Positions 15,206 through 22,271 of a stretch of 25,013 nucleotides of DNA are shown in pieces. The notes under the pieces were generated by a model. That model had not been told where the DNA came from. It was given only the letters and a program-made list of their open reading frames with translations, and made no database searches. The stretch is from NCBI GenBank assembly GCA_002342415.1, contig DDPY01000007.1:1-25013 (forward strand). The letters run 5' to 3'. Every line of letters begins with the position of its first letter. Positions within the stretch are counted from its first letter, which is position 1. The stretch comes from Prevotella sp. UBA2456 (lineage in GTDB: Bacteria; Bacteroidota; Bacteroidia; Bacteroidales; Bacteroidaceae). Position numbers and translations under genes: made by a program.

Positions 15206-17473
15206 ATGGATGAAGATAAGATTATGCGTGAAGACGCTGACGAGAAATTGGTTAATGACGCGTTCCAACGGTTGTTGGACAGCTATCTTTCTTCGCGCCA
15301 CCGAAAGAAGGTGGATATCATCACCAAGGCATTCAACTTTGCCCGTCAGGCCCATAAGGGTGTTCGCCGACTATCGGGCGAGCCCTATATCATGCACCCT
15401 ATAGCCGTTGCCCAGATTGCTTGTGAAGAGGTGGGACTGGGCTCTACGAGCATTTGTGCTGCCCTGTTGCACGATGTGGTGGAGGATACAGACTATACCA
15501 CTGAAGACTTGGCCAATATCTTCGGACCGAAGATTGCTCAGATTGTGGATGGACTGACTAAAATCTCAGGTGGTATCTTTGGCGAGCAGGCTTCCGCTCA
15601 GGCCGAAAACTTCAAGAAGCTGCTGTTGACCATGAGTGAGGATATCCGTGTCATCCTTATCAAGATTTGCGACCGCCTGCACAACATGCGCACACTGGCC
15701 TCCCAGCCTGCCAATAAGCAGTATAAGATTGCTGGCGAGACGTTGTACATCTATGCCCCGCTGGCCAACAGATTAGGCTTGTATAAGATAAAGTCGGAAC
15801 TGGAGAATCTCTCCTTCCAATATGAGCATCCTGAGCAGTATAACAGCATCAAGGAAAAGCTGAAGAATACCGAGGTGCAGCGCCACGAACTTTTCGACCA
15901 GTTTACTGCACCCATTGAAGAGGCTCTTCAGCAGATGGGTATTAAATATGAGATAAAGGAACGCGTGAAATCTCCTTATTCCATTTGGAACAAGATGCAG
16001 AACAAGCACGTGACCTTCGAAGAGATTTACGATATCCTGGCTGTACGCATCATTTTCACTCCTGCCAAGCGTGAGGAAGAAATCAACGAGTGCTTTAATA
16101 TCTATGTGGCCATCTCTAAAATCTACAAGAGCCATCCTGACCGTCTGCGCGACTGGCTGTCGCATCCCAAGGCCAATGGCTATCAAGCCCTGCATGTGAC
16201 ACTGATGTCCAAGCAAGGGCGGTGGATAGAGGTACAGATACGTTCCGACCGTATGGACGAGATTGCCGAGCAGGGCTTTGCTGCTCATTGGAAGTATAAG
16301 GAGGGTGAAGAGAATGAGGAATATACAGAGGATGAGAACGAGCTGAACGACTGGCTGCGTACCATCAAGGAGATTCTGGACGACCCACAGCCTGATGCGA
16401 TGGACTTTCTGGATGCCATCAAGCTCAATCTGTTTGCTTCAGAAATCTTTGTCTTTACACCCAAGGGCGAGATTAAGACCATGCCTGCCGGTTGTACGGC
16501 ACTCGACTTTGCTTTCTCCATCCACACCTTCCTGGGCTCACATTGTATAGGTGCCAAGGTCAACCACAAGCTGGTTCCCCTGAGTCATAAGCTGGAGAGT
16601 GGTGATCAGGTGGAAATCCTGACCTCGAAATCCCAGCATGTACAGCCTGCTTGGATTAACTTTGTGTCGACAGCCAAAGCCAAGGCCAAGATACAGGCAG
16701 TATTGCGCCGTGATAGTCGCGACTTGCAAAAGGCAGGCGAAGACTTGCTGGATGATTTCCTTAAGAAAAACAATATAGAGAATACCGCTGAGGTTGTCGA
16801 CCAGCTGGCACAGTTCCATGAGGTTGGCCGTCGTGAGGATTTCTTTCAAGCATTGGCCGAGAAAACCATCCTTTTGGGCGAGAAAGACCTGGACGAGCTG
16901 AATGGCAAGAGCACTGGCGGGAAGAAAGGCTGGCGCAAGCTGGTTCCATTTTTGGGACGAGGCAAGAAGAAGCATGCAACTGCAGACCATCAGGAATTGT
17001 TCATCGTGCCAGAGAAGTTCAATCGCAAGAAACCTATTTATATAAGTGAGGAGAGCATTGGTCAGTATAAGTTCAAGCACTGTTGTCATCCTATTCCAGG
17101 CGACGATATCTTAGGCTATATTGACAACAAGCATCAGATAGAGATTCACAAACGCGCCTGTCCCGTAGCCGACAAGCTGAAGACCAGTTTTGGCAACCGT
17201 ATCCTGGATGCCAAGTGGAACATGCACAAGCAGCTGTTCTTCGATGCCACCATCCGTTTGCAGGGCATCGACCGTGTGGGCATCCTGATGGATGTGTCGC
17301 GCATCATCTCGTCGCAGATGAATGTCAATATCCATAAACTCACAATCAGCAGTGAGGAAGGCGTTTTCGACGGAAGCATCGAACTGAGGGTTCACGACCG
17401 CGATGATGTAAGAAACATCATGAAGGCGCTCAAGGAGATTGAAGGAATGCAAGAAGTAACACAAATCATGTAA
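15206..17473 (+). CDS. rel: Bifunctional (p)ppGpp synthetase/hydrolase Rel (RelA/SpoT family)
   Basis: The 755-residue protein sets the stringent-response alarmone level. The N-terminal HD hydrolase has H64 (YIMHPIAVAQ), H89-D90 with E93-D94 (ALLHDVVEDTDYTTED) and DRLHNMRTL. The synthetase domain spans about 245-350, with RVKSPYSIWNKMQNKH, YDILAVRI, GYQALHVTL and E342 in WIEVQIR. TGS (about 413-473), a helical domain, a zinc-finger-like CCHPIPGDDILGYI (626-639) and a C-terminal ACT domain (about 680-755) follow. Both HD catalytic pairs and the synthetase residues are intact, so both activities are likely. It starts 5 bp after the transglycosylase and is followed 14 bp later by a pectinesterase gene. 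Confidence 0.96.
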   Translation: MDEDKIMREDADEKLVNDAFQRLLDSYLSSRHRKKVDIITKAFNFARQAHKGVRRLSGEPYIMHPIAVAQIACEEVGLGSTSICAALLHDVVEDTDYTTEDLANIFGPKIAQIVDGLTKISGGIFGEQASAQAENFKKLLLTMSEDIRVILIKICDRLHNMRTLASQPANKQYKIAGETLYIYAPLANRLGLYKIKSELENLSFQYEHPEQYNSIKEKLKNTEVQRHELFDQFTAPIEEALQQMGIKYEIKERVKSPYSIWNKMQNKHVTFEEIYDILAVRIIFTPAKREEEINECFNIYVAISKIYKSHPDRLRDWLSHPKANGYQALHVTLMSKQGRWIEVQIRSDRMDEIAEQGFAAHWKYKEGEENEEYTEDENELNDWLRTIKEILDDPQPDAMDFLDAIKLNLFASEIFVFTPKGEIKTMPAGCTALDFAFSIHTFLGSHCIGAKVNHKLVPLSHKLESGDQVEILTSKSQHVQPAWINFVSTAKAKAKIQAVLRRDSRDLQKAGEDLLDDFLKKNNIENTAEVVDQLAQFHEVGRREDFFQALAEKTILLGEKDLDELNGKSTGGKKGWRKLVPFLGRGKKKHATADHQELFIVPEKFNRKKPIYISEESIGQYKFKHCCHPIPGDDILGYIDNKHQIEIHKRACPVADKLKTSFGNRILDAKWNMHKQLFFDATIRLQGIDRVGILMDVSRIISSQMNVNIHKLTISSEEGVFDGSIELRVHDRDDVRNIMKALKEIEGMQEVTQIM

Positions 17474-17487
17474 AAATCCAACTCGAT

Positions 17488-18462
17488 ATGAAAAAACTAC
17501 TGACATTGCTGATGGCTGTGGCGATGGTGCTGACGGCCCAGGCTAAAGACAAATTTGACAATCCTGATACGATCGTTGTTTCAAGAGATGGTACTGGGCA
17601 ATTCCGTAATGTGGCCGAAGCCATAGAGGTGTGCCGTGCGTTTATGGAGTACCATAAGGTCATCTATGTGAAGAAAGGAACCTATAAGGAGAAATTGGTC
17701 ATCCCACAGTGGCTGACAAATATTGAGATTTGTGGTGAGGACCGTGACCAGACTATCATCACCTGGGACGATCATGCCAATATCTTTTTGCCAGCCATCG
17801 GCAAGGGTATGGGCACCTTCCGCACCTATACGCTGAAGGTCGAGGGCAACCAGATTACGCTCAAGAATATCACTATAGAGAATAATGCAGCCCGTTTGGG
17901 ACAGGCTGTGGCCTTGATGACCACTGGCGACCGTCAGCAGTTCATCAACTGTCGTTTCCTCGGACATCAGGATACCGTCTATACGGGTATGGCAGGCACA
18001 CGTCTGTATTTCAAGGACTGCTATATTGAAGGAACTACTGATTTTATTTTCGGCCCCTCAACAGCGTGGTTCGAGAACTGTGACATCTTCTGCAAAGCCA
18101 ACTCCTACATCACTGCAGCCTCGACACCGCAGGATGCGGCCTACGGATACATCTTCAACAACTGTCGTATCACGGCTGCCAGCAATGTGGATAAGGTCTA
18201 TCTGGGTCGTCCTTGGCGCGACTATGGCTATACCCTGTTCATGAATTGCGAACTCCCTAAGCAGATACGTCCAGAGGGCTGGCATCAGTGGCGTCCAGAG
18301 GCCGTGAAGACTGCCCGATACATGGAGTATAACAACCGCGGCGAGGGTGCTGTTAAGGAAAAGCGTGTAAGCTGGAGCCGTCAGCTGTCGAAGAAGGAAG
18401 CCGAGCAGATTACGATAGAGCGCGTCTTCACCCGTCAGGACACTTGGCAGGTAAACAATTAA
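17488..18462 (+). CDS. Secreted pectinesterase, carbohydrate esterase family 8
   Basis: The enzyme removes methyl esters from homogalacturonan so that lyases can act. The 324-residue protein has a signal peptide (1-19, ending TAQA) and a right-handed beta-helix with all CE8 signatures: GTYKEK (64-69), QAVAL (139-143), GHQDTVYTG (159-167, with acid/base D162), EGTTDFIFG (181-189, with nucleophile D185) and LGRPWRDYG (239-247, with R241 and W243). It should therefore be active. It lies 14 bp after rel and 12 bp before the S41 protease gene, an odd place for a pectin enzyme. A related, degenerate CE8-like domain is fused to a pectate lyase at 22272-24407. Confidence 0.95.
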   Translation: MKKLLTLLMAVAMVLTAQAKDKFDNPDTIVVSRDGTGQFRNVAEAIEVCRAFMEYHKVIYVKKGTYKEKLVIPQWLTNIEICGEDRDQTIITWDDHANIFLPAIGKGMGTFRTYTLKVEGNQITLKNITIENNAARLGQAVALMTTGDRQQFINCRFLGHQDTVYTGMAGTRLYFKDCYIEGTTDFIFGPSTAWFENCDIFCKANSYITAASTPQDAAYGYIFNNCRITAASNVDKVYLGRPWRDYGYTLFMNCELPKQIRPEGWHQWRPEAVKTARYMEYNNRGEGAVKEKRVSWSRQLSKKEAEQITIERVFTRQDTWQVNN

Positions 18463-18474
18463 ATAATTTGCTAT

Positions 18475-21400
18475 ATGATGAAGAAAATTTTCTCTGCTGT
18501 CATGCTTTTGGCAGCCTCTTTAAGCGTCTCTGCCCAGGACAGACCGTTGTGGATGCGTTTCCCAGCCATCTCTCCTGACGGACAGCAGATCGCTTTCTCT
18601 TACAAAGGTGATATTTTTGTCGTACCCGTCAGTGGGGGGCAGGCTCGTCAGTTGACTACCAATCCTGCCTATGATGCCTATCCTGTATGGAGTCCTGACG
18701 GACAGCAGATAGCCTTTGCCTCAGATCGGGAGGGAAGCATGGATGTCTATGTGATGAACCGCCAGGGAGGGGCTCCCACACGCTTGACTACCCATAGCGC
18801 CAATGAGATACCGACAGCCTTTCTTGACCATTCCCATGTGCTCTATAGCGCAGCACTGATGCCTACTGCTCAGGCCAGCATCTTGTCGGAAGGCACTTTC
18901 CCCCAGGTCTATTGCGTAAGCACTAAGGGAGGGCGCTCCGACCTGTTTTCGCTGATCACTATGGAGGATATCAGTATCAATTCCCAGGGCGACGTGCTTT
19001 ATCACGACTGTAAAGGCTATGAGGACTATTTCCGCAAGCATCATCAGAGTGCCATCACCCGTGATATATGGTTGAAACGTGGGGAGAAGTTTACTCGTCT
19101 GACCAGTTTCCGTGGTGAAGACCGCACTCCTGTATGGGCACCCGATGGTCAGTCGTTTTATTATCTGAGTGAGAAGGATGGTACCTTCAATGTCTGGAAG
19201 CGTAATATGGATGGCTCGAAGGAGGAGCAGATTACCCGTCATCGGCAGAATCCTGTCCGCTTCTTGACGATTGCCTGCGATGGCACTTTGTGCTATGGTT
19301 ACGACGGTGAGATCTATATATATAAGAAAGGTGGTTCTCAGCGCGTGTCTGTCAGCATTGTTTCCGACCGCAGCGATAAGAACCTGGTGCGCAGGTTGCA
19401 GAGCACAGGTGCTCGCGGCATCTGTTTGTCACCCAAGAACAAGGAGATTGCCTTTATCATGCATGGTGATGTGTATGTCACTTCTATCGACTATAAGACC
19501 ACGCGTCAGATTACAGATACGCCTGAGCAAGAGCGCAACCTCAGCTTCTCGCCCGATGGTAGGAGTCTCGTGTATGCCTCAGAGCGCAAGGGCGTATGGC
19601 AGATCTTCCGCACCACTATCCAAGACAAACAGGAGAAGCAGTTCGCCTATGCTACCACGCTGAAGGAAGAACAGCTGACCCATACCAACCATACCTCGCA
19701 GCAGCCCCAGTACAGTCCGGATGGCAAGTCGATAGCCTATTTCGAGAATCGTGGTGACCTGATGGTAATGGACCTGGCATCCAAGAAAGTAAAGAAAGTG
19801 CTGGATGGCAAGTACCAGTATTCCTACTCTGACGGCGACCTGTGGTTTGAGTGGAGTCCTGACAACCGCTGGCTACTGTGTAACTATATTGGTGTCGGAG
19901 GCTGGCACAGTCCTGACGTGGCATTGGTTAGTGCTTCAGGCAGTGGTGAGGTACACAATCTGACCAATAGCGGCTATAGCGACTCCAATGCCAAGTGGGT
20001 GTTAGGCGGCAAAGCCATGATATGGAGCAGCGACCGTGCAGGCTATCGTAGTCATGGCAGCTGGGGTGCCGAGGAGGACGTATATATCATGTTCTTCGAC
20101 CTCGATGCCTATGAGCGCTTCCGTATGACGAAGGAAGAGAAGGAACTGGCGGAAGAAGCAGAAAAGGATGCGAAGAAAGCTGCCAAGGGTGACGAGTCCG
20201 ATAAAAAAAGCACCAAAAAGAACAAAAAGGCCTCGAAGAAGTCTTCTGACGCTGGTTCTTCAAGTGCTACTCCCGCTCTGGTATTCGACTTGGAAAACGC
20301 CAAGGACCGTATCCTGCGCCTGACGGCCAATTCGAGTCATTTAGGTGACGCTATCCTCTCGCCTGGAGGCGACTCTCTTTACTATCAGGCTTCGTTTGAA
20401 GACGACTACGATTTGTGGCTCCACAATCTGAGGGAGAAGAAAACCGAACTGGTGATGAAAGCTGTTGGTCTCGGCGATATGCAGGCAGACAAGGGCTTCA
20501 AGCATTTGTATCTGTCTTCCGGCGGTATTAAAAAGCTGGATATAGCGAAGGGCAAGAAAGAGACCGTAGCTTTCGAGGCACCTTTCAACTGGAAGCCCTA
20601 TCAGGAGCGTCAGTACCTGTTCGACCACATCTGGCGGCAGGTGAAAGACAAATTCTATGACCCCCAATTGCATGGTGTCGACTGGGAAGGCTATCGGACC
20701 GTCTATGAGAAGTTCCTGCCTCACATCAACAACAACTATGATTTCCGCGACATGTTGAGCGAGATGCTGGGCGAACTGAACGGCTCACATACCGGCGCAC
20801 GCTATCGGGCTCCTGGAGCGACGCTTCGCACAGCCAGTCTGGGCTTGTTCTTCGATTCCGCCTATAAGGGCGACGGCCTGAAAGTGGAAGAGGTCATCAA
20901 GCGAGGCCCCTTTGCCCTGAAGAATACAGGCGTTACCAAGGGCTGTATCATAGAGCGAATCGATGGTCACCCCATCAAGGCCGGCGAAGACTACAACTGG
21001 ATGCTCGACGGCAAGGCTGGCAAGCCCGTTCATGTCACAGTACGTCGTCCTCAGTCGGATGCCACCTTCGATGTAGTGGTAAAGCCCGTTACTCAGGCGG
21101 GCCTGAACACGCTGCTTTATAAGCGCTGGGTCGATCGTAACCGTCAGTTGGTCGACAGCCTCTCTGGCGGACAGGTGGCATATGTGCATATCAAGTCGAT
21201 GAACAGCGAAGGCTTCCGTCAGGTATACAGTGAGCTGCTCAGTGACAAGAACCGCAATCGTAAGGCCTGCATCGTCGACGAGCGCTATAATGGTGGCGGA
21301 TGGCTGCACGACGACCTCTGCACGCTGCTCAGTGGTCATCTGTATCACAAGTTTGTTCCTCGCGATCGCTATGTAGGCTACGACCCCTTGAACAAGTGGG

Positions 21401-21717
21401 TGGGCAAGTCGTGTGTGCTGATGAACGAGGACTGCTATTCCAACGGCAGCGGCTTCCCGTGGGTTTATCGCGAGCTGGGCATTGGCAAGCTGATTGGCAG
21501 TGCAGTGGCAGGTACAGCCACGTCCGTATGGTGGGAGACGCTGATGGACCCCACGCTGGTCTTTGGCATTCCTCAGGTAGGTAAGAAGGATGTGCAGGGA
21601 CGCTATATGGAGAATCAGGAGTTGTGGCCCGACATTGAGGTGTACAACAGTCCAGAAGACTATATCAACGGCCGCGACCCGCAGCTGGAGGCGGCTGTCC
21701 GTGAGATGATGAAATAA
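18475..21717 (+). CDS. Tricorn-like S41 peptidase with PD40 beta-propellers and PDZ domain
   Basis: A 1080-residue exported protein (signal peptide about 1-21, ending SVSAQ). The first ~540 residues hold WD40-like PD40 repeats marked by SPDGQQIAF and related sequences (SPDGRSLVYAS, SPDGKSIAYF, APDGQSFYYLS). A Lys/Glu-rich low-complexity segment (about 551-598) interrupts this part, and a further propeller piece follows (about 602-695). A helical tricorn core region with SHTG (H772, probable catalytic His) comes next, then a PDZ-like domain (about 787-850) and the S41 domain. The probable nucleophile is S989 in EDCYSNGSGFP, aligned with the ASDGD motif of tricorn C1 domains. All catalytic positions seem filled. 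It probably degrades peptides in the periplasm. It is the last gene before a strong terminator. Confidence 0.9.
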   Translation: MMKKIFSAVMLLAASLSVSAQDRPLWMRFPAISPDGQQIAFSYKGDIFVVPVSGGQARQLTTNPAYDAYPVWSPDGQQIAFASDREGSMDVYVMNRQGGAPTRLTTHSANEIPTAFLDHSHVLYSAALMPTAQASILSEGTFPQVYCVSTKGGRSDLFSLITMEDISINSQGDVLYHDCKGYEDYFRKHHQSAITRDIWLKRGEKFTRLTSFRGEDRTPVWAPDGQSFYYLSEKDGTFNVWKRNMDGSKEEQITRHRQNPVRFLTIACDGTLCYGYDGEIYIYKKGGSQRVSVSIVSDRSDKNLVRRLQSTGARGICLSPKNKEIAFIMHGDVYVTSIDYKTTRQITDTPEQERNLSFSPDGRSLVYASERKGVWQIFRTTIQDKQEKQFAYATTLKEEQLTHTNHTSQQPQYSPDGKSIAYFENRGDLMVMDLASKKVKKVLDGKYQYSYSDGDLWFEWSPDNRWLLCNYIGVGGWHSPDVALVSASGSGEVHNLTNSGYSDSNAKWVLGGKAMIWSSDRAGYRSHGSWGAEEDVYIMFFDLDAYERFRMTKEEKELAEEAEKDAKKAAKGDESDKKSTKKNKKASKKSSDAGSSSATPALVFDLENAKDRILRLTANSSHLGDAILSPGGDSLYYQASFEDDYDLWLHNLREKKTELVMKAVGLGDMQADKGFKHLYLSSGGIKKLDIAKGKKETVAFEAPFNWKPYQERQYLFDHIWRQVKDKFYDPQLHGVDWEGYRTVYEKFLPHINNNYDFRDMLSEMLGELNGSHTGARYRAPGATLRTASLGLFFDSAYKGDGLKVEEVIKRGPFALKNTGVTKGCIIERIDGHPIKAGEDYNWMLDGKAGKPVHVTVRRPQSDATFDVVVKPVTQAGLNTLLYKRWVDRNRQLVDSLSGGQVAYVHIKSMNSEGFRQVYSELLSDKNRNRKACIVDERYNGGGWLHDDLCTLLSGHLYHKFVPRDRYVGYDPLNKWVGKSCVLMNEDCYSNGSGFPWVYRELGIGKLIGSAVAGTATSVWWETLMDPTLVFGIPQVGKKDVQGRYMENQELWPDIEVYNSPEDYINGRDPQLEAAVREMMK

Positions 21718-21742
21718 CAGTCTGGTAGAGACAGAAAAGAGA

Positions 21743-21776
21743 GATGGACTACGCAATGTAGTCCATCTGTTTTTTC
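21743..21776 (+). terminator. Rho-independent terminator of the parA-S41 operon, overlapping the 3' end of merR
   Basis: A perfect 10-bp stem, GATGGACTAC at 21743-21752 and GTAGTCCATC at 21758-21767, with a five-base loop, is followed by TGTTTTTTC. It starts 25 bp after the S41 stop. The stem also encodes the last codons and stop of merR on the other strand. In the minus direction the following sequence is only moderately T-rich, so it may work weakly both ways. Confidence 0.85.
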
Positions 21777-22099
21777 AGTGCCTGCAGTTGCTCGCGTATG
21801 TCGATGAGCTTGGTCAGCACTTCCGACTTCCTATCGGCTCCATTGCGGTTGGCATTGATAATCTTCTTGGCTGCCGCCAGCTTGAAGCCGCGCACCTTCA
21901 CCAGATTATGTATCAGCCGTATCTGTTCGATATCCTTCTCCTGATACTGGCGAATCTTGGCCGGTCCGCTGTTTTTCGGCCTCAGATAAGGGAATTCCTG
22001 CTCCCAATAGCGCAGCGTGCTCTCGTTGAGCTCGAACATCTCTGCTACCTCGCGAATGCTGTAGTAGCGCTTCAGATTTTTGTCTAAGTTCAGTGCCAT
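21749..22099 (-). CDS. MerR-family transcriptional regulator
   Basis: A 116-residue DNA-binding protein. The N-terminal winged helix-turn-helix is at about 11-75: YYSIREVAEMFELNESTLRYWE, then FPYLRPKNSGPAKIRQYQEKDI and IEQIRLIHNLVKVRGFKL. A short C-terminal coiled coil (KSEVLTKLIDIREQLQALKK) would form the dimer. There is no C-terminal effector domain and no metal-binding cysteines, so an inducer cannot be named. Its last five codons and stop lie in the terminator hairpin of the converging S41 gene. Its upstream region contains the duplicated promoter/hairpin element at 22117-22264. Target genes are unknown; the neighbouring pectate lyase is only a candidate by proximity. Confidence 0.92.
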   Translation of the reverse strand: MALNLDKNLKRYYSIREVAEMFELNESTLRYWEQEFPYLRPKNSGPAKIRQYQEKDIEQIRLIHNLVKVRGFKLAAAKKIINANRNGADRKSEVLTKLIDIREQLQALKKQMDYIA

Positions 22100-22116
22100 A
22101 GTCGTTGAATTTGTGG

Positions 22117-22178
22117 CAAAGTTACGAAATAAGTGAGAGAAATGAAAGAAAAAGAAGAAATTTTTTTTCTTTCATTTC
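22117..22178. repeat. Duplicated element, copy 1: promoter box plus AT-rich hairpin
   Basis: A 62-bp unit that starts with CAAAGTTACGAAATAAG and ends in an inverted repeat with arms GAAATGAAAGAAAAA and TTTTTCTTTCATTTC (22139-22178). A second copy lies at 22205-22264, differing by two bases in the A/T run. Read on the minus strand, the start of the unit is a Bacteroidota -7 box (TAACTTTG, complement of 22117-22124) placed 18 bp before the merR start, so this copy probably contains the merR promoter. Confidence 0.8.
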
Positions 22179-22204
22179 CGAGCGAAAAGTAAGTTCGACG
22201 AAGT

Positions 22205-22264
22205 CAAAGTTACGAAATAAGTGAGAGAAATGAAAGAAAAAGAAGAATTTTTTTCTTTCATTTC
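22205..22264. repeat. Duplicated element, copy 2
   Basis: A 60-bp near-exact direct repeat of 22117-22178, separated from it by 26 bp. It carries the same -7 box (complement of 22205-22212) and the same inverted repeat (22227-22264). The hairpin starts 8 bp after the stop of the pectate lyase fusion gene, so it may act as its transcription or mRNA 3' end, while the duplicated -7 box could be a second merR promoter. Confidence 0.8.
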
Positions 22265-22271
22265 TCCTTAT

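Noticed and set aside
20785..21756. Antisense reading frame of 323 codons opposite the S41 gene
   Set aside because: It overlaps the catalytic part of the S41 protease and the terminator and resembles no family.
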